From Thermatribacter velox (GTDB lineage: Bacteria; Atribacterota; Atribacteria; Atribacterales; Thermatribacteraceae), in the NCBI RefSeq assembly GCF_038396615.1, contig NZ_CP121689.1:1562001-1626000 (forward strand): a DNA stretch of 64,000 bases. The letters run 5' to 3'. The notes under the pieces are model-generated. The model was not told where the DNA came from and did no database searches. It saw nothing but the letters and a program-made list of their open reading frames with translations. Below, piece by piece: positions 9,241-18,543 of the stretch. A program made the translations under genes and the position numbers. Position 1 is the stretch's first letter, and every line of letters begins with the position of its first letter.

Positions 9241-10470
9241 ATGAAAATGAAAAAGGAAAAACTATTAAGAAAACAGCTTCGAGAGTTCATCAAAGAGAAC
9301 AACCTGGTCACGGCCCAAGACGCCCAGGACGCTATTAAGTCCCTCATGGGCGAGCTCATCGAAGAAATGTTAGAAGCTGAGCTCGAAAACGAACTGGGCT
9401 ACAGCCGCTATGACTACCGCAACAAAAAGACAGACAACGCAAGAAACGGTCACAGCAAAAAGAAGGTAAAGACTGAACTTGGACCCTTAGAGATAAGCGT
9501 TCCCCGCGACCGTAACGGCGAATTCGAGCCGATAGTAGTCAAGAAATACCAGAGAGATATCTCTAGCATAGAAGACCAGATACTGTCCATGTATGCCAAG
9601 GGAATGAGCACCCGCGACATACAGGAGCACCTGGAAAGGATATACGGGGTTCACGCCTCGCCATCCCTGATATCAAGCATTACAGACAAGATACTTCCGG
9701 TTGTCAGGGAGTGGCAGAACAGGCCTTTGCAGCCGATATACCCGTTCATTTTCATTGATGCAGTGCACTACAGCGTGCGGCAAGACGGCCAGGTTGTTAA
9801 AAAAGCAGCCTACGTAGTAATAGGCATCGATCTTGACGGCCGGAAAGATGTTTTGGGTATATGGATTGGCGAAGCCGAAAGTGCCAGGTTCTGGCTGTCG
9901 GTATTAAGCGACATAAAAAACCGCGGAGTTGAGGATATACTGATTATCTCGGCTGACGACCTTGCCGGGATAAGCCAGGCCATCAAAGCCATCTTTCCTC
10001 AAGCAGAAGTGCAAAAATGCGTAGTCCATCAGATAAGAAACTCTGTGCGTTACGTCAGCTACAAAGACCGTTCTCAGTTTGTCAAAGATCTCAAAGCCAT
10101 TTACAAGGCAGTGAACCAGGAAGAAGCTCTCAGCGCCTTGCAAGCTCTAGAAGACAAGTGGCAAGCCAAGTACCCGTTGGCGGTAAAATCCTGGATTAGA
10201 AACTGGGACGAGTTGTCCACCTGCTTCAATTATCCTCCCGAGATACGGAGGTTGATATACACAACCAACATCATCGAGGCTTTTCACCGCCAACTGCGAA
10301 AAGCAACTAAAAGCAAAGCGGCGCTTCCCAATGACGATGCCCTTATCAAGATCCTGTACCTGGTCACCATGGATGTGACCGAAAAGTGGACAGTGTCAGT
10401 GAAAAACTGGGGACTGATTCTATCCCAGTTGATAATTCTGTTCAAAGAAAGGATTGAGCCTTACCTCTAA
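9241..10470 (+). CDS. IS256-family (mutator-type) transposase
   Basis: This 409-residue DDE transposase has the family landmarks in order. These are an N-terminal EEMLEAELENELGY segment, the SIEDQILSMYAKGMSTRDI block, the first catalytic Asp in FIDAVHYSVR, the second in the ISADDLAGI region, a CVVHQIRNS motif, and the catalytic Glu in TTNIIEAFHRQLRK. The length is normal for the family and no frameshift is present, so it is probably active. The start is ATG 9241 after AAGGGGG; ATG 9247 is possible. It acts on the ends of its own element only. Confidence 0.97.
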   Translation: MKMKKEKLLRKQLREFIKENNLVTAQDAQDAIKSLMGELIEEMLEAELENELGYSRYDYRNKKTDNARNGHSKKKVKTELGPLEISVPRDRNGEFEPIVVKKYQRDISSIEDQILSMYAKGMSTRDIQEHLERIYGVHASPSLISSITDKILPVVREWQNRPLQPIYPFIFIDAVHYSVRQDGQVVKKAAYVVIGIDLDGRKDVLGIWIGEAESARFWLSVLSDIKNRGVEDILIISADDLAGISQAIKAIFPQAEVQKCVVHQIRNSVRYVSYKDRSQFVKDLKAIYKAVNQEEALSALQALEDKWQAKYPLAVKSWIRNWDELSTCFNYPPEIRRLIYTTNIIEAFHRQLRKATKSKAALPNDDALIKILYLVTMDVTEKWTVSVKNWGLILSQLIILFKERIEPYL

Positions 10471-10484
10471 ACTAGTTACCAATT

Positions 10485-10515
10485 AAGGGGTTTACACAAA
10501 AAACTTGACAGACCC
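10485..10515 (-). repeat. IS256 element right terminal inverted repeat
   Basis: This is the reverse complement of the left end with several mismatches. The inner 13 bases are identical. Confidence 0.9.
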
Positions 10516-10523
10516 CCACATAG
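10516..10523. repeat. Right target-site duplication of the IS256 element
   Basis: This second copy of CCACATAG is followed by the remaining right part of CRISPR repeat 3 (to 10535). Confidence 0.95.
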
Positions 10524-10995
10524 TTCAGATAAAACGCGGAAGATGCACTTATCCCCGATAAGCTCGGATTTGTTTAAATCCCACATAGTTCAGATAAAAC
10601 AGAGACTGGACACTATCCCTTGCCCCCTGCACGGCCTGTTTAAATCCCACATAGTTCAGATAAAACGCTGATGATGTGCTGAGGAAGGTTGCGGTCCCGC
10701 GTGGTTTAAATCCCACATAGTTCAGATAAAACGGGGAAACGAGAATAGGGATAACTGAAGATGGGCTTTGTTTAAATCCCACATAGTTCAGATAAAACCA
10801 GCAAGATACCCGCACCCAGAACCAGAGATAAGAAGTTTAAATCCCACATAGTTCAGATAAAACCTAAGCTACTTCCATCCCCTTCGCAACCTGCAATCGC
10901 GTTTAAATCCCACATAGTTCAGATAAAACTTATCTCTACTGCAATTCTATACTCCATCTTCTTTTTGTTTAAATCCCACATAGTTCAGATAAAAC

Positions 10996-11031
10996 CGTCC
11001 TCTGGGCAGAGGATTACTACCCAGAGAAAAA
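10996..11031 (-). other. Spacer matching the holin gene of this same chromosome
   Basis: This 36-nt spacer in array 1 matches 54633-54668, inside the LLH holin gene, with 27 contiguous identical bases (54642-54668) and 31 of 36 overall. In coding sense the spacer reads AVLWAEDYYPEK, against AVLWAEDYYPQK in the gene. The five mismatches fall in the nine bases next to the 5' handle in the inferred crRNA orientation, which is the seed. Confidence 0.93.
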
Positions 11032-11453
11032 GTTTAAATCCCACATAGTTCAGATAAAACAATACTTCCTCAATTTGCTCTCCGCTCCTTGTTTTTGTTT
11101 AAATCCCACATAGTTCAGATAAAACACGCTCTCTTTGCTGGCTCCAAAGCTCCCCATTCGCGTTTAAATCCCACATAGTTCAGATAAAACGCGGAGCAAA
11201 AGCAATGAAGCGCAAATTCTATATCCGTTTAAATCCCACATAGTTCAGATAAAACATACTTGCGGCGAATGCACTTGGGTTATTACTATCAAGTTTAAAT
11301 CCCACATAGTTCAGATAAAACGCAGTGCTCAGAGAACGGGTCACCGCTGGCTTTACGCGTTTAAATCCCACATAGTTCAGATAAAACCTATGATAGTTTT
11401 CTCTCTCCCTGCCTGCTTTTTCACGTTTAAATCCCACATAGTTCAGATAAAAC

Positions 11454-11489
11454 GTCGAGCCTAGATCTTGTCGAGCCTAGATCTTGTCG
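11454..11489 (-). other. Spacer made of a 16-bp tandem repeat
   Basis: The spacer holds two perfect copies of TCGAGCCTAGATCTTG followed by the first three bases of a third. The protospacer was probably a tandem repeat in the invader. Confidence 0.9.
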
Positions 11490-12470
11490 GTTTAAATCCC
11501 ACATAGTTCAGATAAAACCTATACCGTCCAAAAATGCTCCTCACATGCCCTCTGTTTAAATCCCACATAGTTCAGATAAAACTGTCTACACTAAAAACAA
11601 GAGAAAATACAGGAAAGGTTTAAATCCCACATAGTTCAGATAAAACCAAGTAGACTTGGTTTAAGAACGGCTCGTTGGTTCGTGTTTAAATCCCACATAG
11701 TTCAGATAAAACATTAGGATTTCCCACCTCAATACCATTTATGCCGAAAGTTTAAATCCCACATAGTTCAGATAAAACCGGCAAGGCCCTTTTGTTTGAG
11801 AAGAGCATTGTCCTACGTTTAAATCCCACATAGTTCAGATAAAACTTATATCACCGATGAAGAAGCAGAAGCTCTTGCAAGAGGTTTAAATCCCACATAG
11901 TTCAGATAAAACCAAAAAAAGAAGGGAGAACCTTACCTGTCTCAAGAACGTTTAAATCCCACATAGTTCAGATAAAACGCGACAGACAAATAAGCATAAA
12001 AATCAAGAAAAATGTTTAAATCCCACATAGTTCAGATAAAACTGTTGGTTCATCGGCGTAGTAAAATTGAGCAAAGTCTGTTTAAATCCCACATAGTTCA
12101 GATAAAACAATTGTCGGAAAGATAAATGCTTCTGAACAAATAACGTTTAAATCCCACATAGTTCAGATAAAACTTATAAATTATGCTTGGGAACCCACCA
12201 CCTATAGGTGTTTAAATCCCACATAGTTCAGATAAAACTTTCACTGCTCACAAGCCCTATTGCAATTACTTCCGTTTAAATCCCACATAGTTCAGATAAA
12301 ACGAGCATAACAGAATGGACAAAACTTGTGGTTGTAGTGTTTAAATCCCACATAGTTCAGATAAAACCTAACTAATGCTGACCAGACTGGTGGTTTCTTT
12401 TTTGACGTTTAAATCCCACATAGTTCAGATAAAACACAGAACCCAATTCCCTTTTCCACAAAGCAGTTTT

Positions 12471-12763
12471 GTTTAAATCCCACATAGTTCAGATAAAACG
12501 CTCTGAATTCGATGAGCTGAAAGAGAAAATTGAGAGTTTAAATCCCACATAGTTCAGATAAAACGCTATATTATGTAGCGGGAGGTGTTTTTTATGGAAA
12601 GTTTAAATCCCACATAGTTCAGATAAAACGCTGGGTGGGACACGAATGTTTGGGAGGTGAAGTGATGTTTAAATCCCACATAGTTCAGATAAAACCTTCC
12701 CCTCATATTCCCTCAAACTTACCGTAGCCTTCAGGTTTAAATCCCACATAGTTCAGATAAAAC
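12471..12763 (-). repeat. Four-spacer block of array 1, copy A (293 bp)
   Basis: The block contains five repeats and four spacers and is identical to 13196-13488. The copies lie 725 bp (11 repeat units) apart, with seven different spacers between the two sets. Confidence 0.95.
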
Positions 12764-13195
12764 TCGTGTTCTTTGAGCCACTCCTCGGCTTCCTCCCGGG
12801 TGTTTAAATCCCACATAGTTCAGATAAAACTTTGAACGCTTGTTCCTTATCTGTTGATGTTTCCCCCGTTTAAATCCCACATAGTTCAGATAAAACTGGT
12901 AAAAAGTTTATCGAGGGCCTAAGAAAGCTCACGTTTAAATCCCACATAGTTCAGATAAAACTTGGTCGAGACGACCAACGGCAGGCTGTTAACAACAAGT
13001 TTAAATCCCACATAGTTCAGATAAAACAGGACTATCGTGAGGTAAGAGACGAGCGTATGAATGTGTTTAAATCCCACATAGTTCAGATAAAACGTGGCTA
13101 TATGACAACTACTCCTTTTGCAATCCGGTGTTTAAATCCCACATAGTTCAGATAAAACTGAGGGAGGCAAGGCGTGTTGAGTATGAGTATGACGC

Positions 13196-13488
13196 GTTTA
13201 AATCCCACATAGTTCAGATAAAACGCTCTGAATTCGATGAGCTGAAAGAGAAAATTGAGAGTTTAAATCCCACATAGTTCAGATAAAACGCTATATTATG
13301 TAGCGGGAGGTGTTTTTTATGGAAAGTTTAAATCCCACATAGTTCAGATAAAACGCTGGGTGGGACACGAATGTTTGGGAGGTGAAGTGATGTTTAAATC
13401 CCACATAGTTCAGATAAAACCTTCCCCTCATATTCCCTCAAACTTACCGTAGCCTTCAGGTTTAAATCCCACATAGTTCAGATAAAAC
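13196..13488 (-). repeat. Four-spacer block of array 1, copy B (293 bp)
   Basis: This is the second copy of the block at 12471-12763. No mismatch was seen in the four spacers by eye. Confidence 0.95.
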
Positions 13489-16400
13489 CTTTGTAGAGCC
13501 TCATTTCTCTGCCGCCAATCGATAGTTTAAATCCCACATAGTTCAGATAAAACAGATAACGATTGTAAAGCCGGAGGTGAGTGGAGAATGAGTTTAAATC
13601 CCACATAGTTCAGATAAAACCGTTCTCTACTTCTACTTCTACCTCACGCACAGTCACGTTTAAATCCCACATAGTTCAGATAAAACTCGAATTTGTATTA
13701 TATCGTAGGGGCGTCTGGTATTAGTTTAAATCCCACATAGTTCAGATAAAACGAATGTGGATGTCGTGTTGCTCCCGGGCAAGCAACCGTTTAAATCCCA
13801 CATAGTTCAGATAAAACTGGGATTATTCCTGTGCATCCGCAGTGCCGATGCGTGGTTTAAATCCCACATAGTTCAGATAAAACTTGTTGATGACGGGGTC
13901 GTTTCTGGAGCTGGGGACGGTTTAAATCCCACATAGTTCAGATAAAACAATATGCGAAAGCATTTGTTTTTGTAATAAAAGGGAGTTTAAATCCCACATA
14001 GTTCAGATAAAACTAGCAAAATACCTGAAAACCGAAGAAGAAAAGAAGAAAGTTTAAATCCCACATAGTTCAGATAAAACTCTGCTGTTTTTGTGCCCGT
14101 TCCGCTTCTATGTGTAGTTTAAATCCCACATAGTTCAGATAAAACCCGGAAGCGCAGCATAATTATGAGCAAAGAGAATAACGTTTAAATCCCACATAGT
14201 TCAGATAAAACAAGGTACATGATATCAGAGTTTAGGCGTTCGATGCGGTTTAAATCCCACATAGTTCAGATAAAACCTGGAGTAGATATAGGAACACCGT
14301 TATCAACAGCTTGGTTTAAATCCCACATAGTTCAGATAAAACATAAGGCAGTGGGGCAAGGTCTGGACGGCGTTGTTTGTTTAAATCCCACATAGTTCAG
14401 ATAAAACCTCATCACAATAGTAATAACCTTATCAATTGTCCACAGTTTAAATCCCACATAGTTCAGATAAAACTGTTTTTTATGGAAAAGGCTTATCTAA
14501 AGATACGTAAGTTTAAATCCCACATAGTTCAGATAAAACGATAGTGGAATTTCGTGAAAAGGCAGGAATGACAAGTTTAAATCCCACATAGTTCAGATAA
14601 AACAAACATAGCGAGCAATATTAACCGTAACGTTATTATAGTTTAAATCCCACATAGTTCAGATAAAACATAAGTATTACCCGCAACCATCCCCGCCAAG
14701 TCAGCGTTTAAATCCCACATAGTTCAGATAAAACGATACTTGAAGACGAAAAGGTCCAGGAGGCGCTTTCGTTTAAATCCCACATAGTTCAGATAAAACC
14801 CCTTTAGAACGAGCAATAAGCGCCTTCTTACCAGCGTTTAAATCCCACATAGTTCAGATAAAACTGGGCGTGAAGTGAAAAGGGGCAACTTGCTTGGTGA
14901 GTTTAAATCCCACATAGTTCAGATAAAACTGAGGCCGACCAAACCGCTTCCTGCAACAATCAGTAGTTTAAATCCCACATAGTTCAGATAAAACCCCCCC
15001 TTCTTGATGTAAACCTTGACGGCGGTAGCGGGTTTAAATCCCACATAGTTCAGATAAAACATTACCTTTCTGATAAATTCATTCCCGACAATGTAAGTTT
15101 AAATCCCACATAGTTCAGATAAAACATATGCGTCATCACCGAAAATAACCTCTACAAGAGCAGTGTTTAAATCCCACATAGTTCAGATAAAACCAGCGCC
15201 CTATAATGAATATGCATATCGGAAAGCTCGTTTAAATCCCACATAGTTCAGATAAAACCCAGAAGCGGCATAGCTTGGTGACCGCTCCTATAATAGTTTA
15301 AATCCCACATAGTTCAGATAAAACATACGGTTGAATATCTGATAAGAGGCTTTTCGAAATGTTTAAATCCCACATAGTTCAGATAAAACTCTCAAGCACA
15401 CGTGGAGTTATTGTGCTAATGATTAGTTTAAATCCCACATAGTTCAGATAAAACGCTAAACTCGGCATTACAAAAGACAAATACCAAAAAGTTTAAATCC
15501 CACATAGTTCAGATAAAACTTGGAACAAGAGACAAGATTTTCTGTGCTCTATAAGCGTTTAAATCCCACATAGTTCAGATAAAACAAATAGTCATTTTTT
15601 TCTTTGGTAAATATTTTAACAAGTTTAAATCCCACATAGTTCAGATAAAACTGGGAAACTCGACGACACCGTTATGCCAGAAGGGATGTTTAAATCCCAC
15701 ATAGTTCAGATAAAACTTTGGTGTGCATATCCAGGACCCAATCAGGAACGTCGTTTAAATCCCACATAGTTCAGATAAAACGATGTGGCGGCTTTCCGAT
15801 GGATTGGTGGGGATATTAGTTTAAATCCCACATAGTTCAGATAAAACTGGTCTCGCTGGTGCGGCTGAAACCGCAAAGACTTGTTTAAATCCCACATAGT
15901 TCAGATAAAACCCGCCAGCTCTGCTGGCGTTTTGTCTATCCCTCGTGTTTAAATCCCACATAGTTCAGATAAAACTTTGGTCTCGCTTGCGCTATATTTG
16001 CGATACTCCTGCGTTTAAATCCCACATAGTTCAGATAAAACTTATTTCGGTAGTGTTGATGGGCGCTGGAATGTTGCGTTTAAATCCCACATAGTTCAGA
16101 TAAAACTGATATGGTCAAGAGGAAAAAGCTTAAAATCTGCGCGTTTAAATCCCACATAGTTCAGATAAAACACGGTGAAACATATACCTACACTTGCCTT
16201 TCTGCTGTTTAAATCCCACATAGTTCAGATAAAACTCTTGTTGTTACCGATGAATATCAAAAGCGCCTTGTCCGTTTAAATCCCACATAGTTCAGATAAA
16301 ACTGGGCTTGAACGCCCAGCCTTTTTTTATATCGGTCCGTTTAAATCCCACATAGTTCAGATAAAACAGTAACTGATGCGCTTAAGTGGCTTGGTGATAG

Positions 16401-16565
16401 GATAGTTTAAATCCCACATAGTTCAGATAAAACTATGGTGATATTTTGATTGTCTATGATGAATACGATGCGTTTAAATCCCACATAGTTCAGATAAAAC
16501 CGACCTTATCAATGAGCTAAAGAGGCTACTTGAGCCGTTTAAATCCCACATAGTTCAGATAAAAC

Positions 16566-16785
16566 CCAGTCATTCTCTAAAAAAGAAAATAGACTTATGT
16601 TGTGCAACTCACAAGAGCTGCACAACCTCGCAAAAAGAATAAAAATGGAAGCTGAAAGCGATATTTTTGCATCGAAGCTGGAGTAGTGTTTGACGCTACA
16701 TCCCAAAAATGCACTCAATCCTTTATAAGAAACTCGTTTTAAACACCTGGACAAGTAAGGCCCCCCGATGCAGTAACCAAAAATA
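16566..16785 (-). promoter_or_regulatory. Leader of CRISPR array 1
   Basis: This non-coding stretch of about 220 bases separates the stop of cas2 from the newest repeat, where leaders sit. It is AT-rich. Thirty-three bases beyond the first repeat it has a 12-bp-stem hairpin with a four-base loop (16599-16626, GTTGTGCAACTC paired with GAGCTGCACAAC, one G-T pair). A weak promoter-like pair (TTGTCC, 18 bases, TCTTAT) can be read on the minus strand but is not convincing. Confidence 0.75.
16599..16626. repeat. Inverted repeat in the array 1 leader
   Basis: The stem is 12 bp with a 4-base loop. It is not followed by a T run, so it is unlikely to be a terminator. It may be a binding site or a recognition structure for adaptation. 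Confidence 0.7.
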
Positions 16786-17052
16786 TTAAATAAGGTTAAA
16801 AGTGTTCTCCTTTTCGCAACCAACAACCCGTTTCCTACAATACTCCCTGATCTCGAAACAATACACATAAACCGAATCAGAATCTGCGTTGATAACACTC
16901 TTTAGTTCTTGCAAACATTTCTCAAGCTTTCCCTCACTAATTTCCCCCTCAAAAACCGAATTCTGAACCCAGTTAAGATAGCGCTTAAGCACTTTCCTAA
17001 CCCGATTAACCCGCTCTTCTCCAATGTCATAAGTCACAATGCAGTAAGCCAT
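16786..17052 (-). CDS. cas2: CRISPR adaptation endoribonuclease-fold protein Cas2
   Basis: The protein has 88 residues from ATG 17052, which overlaps the cas1 stop in a TGATG arrangement. Upstream GTG codons (17061) are less likely. The Cas2 ferredoxin-like start MAYCIVTYDIGEERVNRV carries the conserved Asp after the first strand, and the middle has NWVQNSVFEGEI. Cas2 dimers bridge two Cas1 dimers in the spacer integration complex. It is the last gene of the type I-B operon, followed directly by the array leader. Confidence 0.97.
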   Translation of the reverse strand: MAYCIVTYDIGEERVNRVRKVLKRYLNWVQNSVFEGEISEGKLEKCLQELKSVINADSDSVYVYCFEIREYCRKRVVGCEKENTFNLI

Positions 17053-18029
17053 CACCACCACGCCTTGAAAGGAGCGTATACTTCATCTCCCAAAAGATGC
17101 CGGATAAGTTTGTAACACTCAAGCCTCAAAATAGTACGGTAGGAAACCTTTCTTTTAAGGCGGCGGTGTTTAATGGTAGTTTTAAGCTTCTGGTCAAAAG
17201 CCTTAAGAAACTTTTCCTTCCCCCTGTCGTTCAAGTAGCAACCATTGAGGTCTTGGTCAAAGTCATCCTTGGTAATCAAACCGGTATTAATCAAGCGAAA
17301 AACCAGTGGGTCAGCGATTAAAGGTTTAAATATTTCGGCAAGGTCGAGACACAAAGAAAAACGCCTTTCTCGTGGTTCATGGAGATAGCTTATGGTAGGA
17401 TTAAGCTGGGTCCGATAACACTCAGAAAGAATGGTGGTATAAATGAGTGAATTACCAAATGAGATAAGCGCATTTACCGGGTTGGAGGGTGGACGTTTTT
17501 CTCTTTTCTCAAAATAAAATTCCTCTTTTAAAAAGAGATTAAAAGCCTGATAATAAATCTCCTTAGCTCTACCTTCACAACCCATCAGTTCGGCAATAGA
17601 AGTTGCAGAGTAAGCCTTATCAAGCTCTTCCTCAATTTTTTGAATGAAAGGTTCAGTCCCGGAATACTCTCGAAGATTACGCTTGGCGTGAAACATGGCC
17701 CCCTCAACAAACGCCAGGGCCAAAAAGAAGCGTTTTTGGGGGTCAAGATAATGTTCAACCTGGCGCACCAGAAGCTCTCCGGAAACATTTTTGTCTCTGG
17801 GCAAAAAGGTGCCACTATAGTTACCGTAATAATTATAAATATGCAGGGGCTTACCTTCCCGGGCCAGAAACACTAGAAGTTCTTTATTAAAGTTCATCTG
17901 GCCAAAAACATGGATAGAATCAATATTCTCGATGGGAATCACTTTCTTTTCCCCATCGCTCTTTTCAACCAAAAGAGTGTTTTCGTTCCTCTTCAGAGTA
18001 CCACTACATAAAAGGTAATAAGACTGCAT
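17052..18029 (-). CDS. cas1: CRISPR integrase Cas1 (type I-B)
   Basis: The protein has 325 residues from ATG 18029, four bases after the cas4 stop. A longer frame to 18092 is open, but its extra residues do not fit the family, which starts at the strand MQSYYLLCSGTLKRNENTL. Metal-binding positions are present: Glu in MGCEGRAKEIYY, His in SYLHEPRERRF and Asp in LCLDLAEIFKP. Cas1 inserts new spacers at the leader end. It is the only cas1 in the window, so it may serve both arrays. Confidence 0.97.
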   Translation of the reverse strand: MQSYYLLCSGTLKRNENTLLVEKSDGEKKVIPIENIDSIHVFGQMNFNKELLVFLAREGKPLHIYNYYGNYSGTFLPRDKNVSGELLVRQVEHYLDPQKRFFLALAFVEGAMFHAKRNLREYSGTEPFIQKIEEELDKAYSATSIAELMGCEGRAKEIYYQAFNLFLKEEFYFEKREKRPPSNPVNALISFGNSLIYTTILSECYRTQLNPTISYLHEPRERRFSLCLDLAEIFKPLIADPLVFRLINTGLITKDDFDQDLNGCYLNDRGKEKFLKAFDQKLKTTIKHRRLKRKVSYRTILRLECYKLIRHLLGDEVYAPFKAWW

Positions 18030-18033
18030 GGGT

Positions 18034-18543
18034 TCATCCAAAGCAAAACTCGAAATAAGCACACTTCCTACAATAGGGCTTTTTCTCCGCAACCGGTGGA
18101 GAGGGCATTGTCAAAACCTCTTCGATACCCTTCATAGCCTCTTTGAGTTCGCTTATCATTTCATCGGTAAGAACCACTTCCTTACTCTTTCGTAGCCTCG
18201 GATAGGAAATGATGCCTTTTTTGTTAATACCCAGGCCCTTTAAATAAAAAAGATAGTACCCAATCTGCATGATGCTTGCTTTTTCGAAAACCTTACTGTA
18301 TTTGACTTCCCTTACAGTATCCCCCTCAACCAGGTCGATAGCTATAAGGTCATCAATGGTGACTCTCCGGCGTTTCTTTCTGGGATAACTGTACTCATCA
18401 AGGAGTTTTCCCAGCAAAACCCGCTCCGACTCCTGTTCCATCTGTATACCACGGTCAAACAGCCAGAGTTTTCGCTTGCAAATAAAAAAGTAGTTTATTT
18501 TAACGCCAGTAATGCGTAGAGAATCAAAGGATGTTTCCATCAT
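18034..18543 (-). CDS. cas4: CRISPR-associated exonuclease Cas4
   Basis: The protein has 169 residues. The N-terminal Cys in NYFFICKRKLW and the C-terminal CRKCAYFEFC are the iron-sulfur cluster ligands. The RecB-like core has VREVKYSK and QIGYYLFYL. Cas4 trims pre-spacers and helps select the PAM and orientation with Cas1-Cas2. Its start overlaps the end of cas3 by 20 bases, so the two are probably translationally coupled. Confidence 0.97.
   Translation of the reverse strand: MMETSFDSLRITGVKINYFFICKRKLWLFDRGIQMEQESERVLLGKLLDEYSYPRKKRRRVTIDDLIAIDLVEGDTVREVKYSKVFEKASIMQIGYYLFYLKGLGINKKGIISYPRLRKSKEVVLTDEMISELKEAMKGIEEVLTMPSPPVAEKKPYCRKCAYFEFCFG

Larger units (their letters stand above)
9178..10515 (+). 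mobile_element. IS256-family insertion sequence inside a CRISPR repeat (1338 bp)
   Basis: The element starts GGGACTGT and ends ACAGACCC. Its 31-bp terminal inverted repeats (9178-9208 and 10485-10515) are imperfect but share an exact 13-bp inner block, GTGTAAACCCCTT. It encodes one intact transposase. It is flanked by an 8-bp duplication of CCACATAG, as expected for the IS256 family. Removing the element and one octamer restores a perfect 29-nt CRISPR repeat. The intact transposase, ends and duplication suggest a fairly recent insertion. Confidence 0.97.
9028..16565 (-). CRISPR. CRISPR array 1: 95 repeats of 29 nt, 94 spacers, type I-B repeat
   Basis: On the plus strand each repeat begins GTTTAAATCCCAC and ends TTCAGATAAAAC, with spacers of about 35-39 nt and a mean period near 65.6. 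I located 95 copies by position. The first (9028-9055) lacks one T, and the third is split by an insertion sequence. The transcribed strand is almost certainly the minus strand: there the repeat begins GTTTTATCTGAAC and ends in an ATTTAAAC 5'-handle-like sequence. The degenerate repeat is then at the far end, and the cas operon and leader lie upstream at the right. The newest spacer is therefore at 16501-16536. The repeat resembles type I-B repeats of Clostridia. ORFs read through the array are artefacts that translate the repeat as FYLNYVGFK. Confidence 0.99.

Noticed and set aside
10549-11437. Minus-strand ORFs with repeated FYLNYVGFK
   Set aside because: They are CRISPR repeats translated by chance across spacers.
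16539-16898. 119-residue minus-strand ORF across the leader
   Set aside because: It runs through the last repeat, the leader and the end of cas2 in another frame, and has no domain or binding site.
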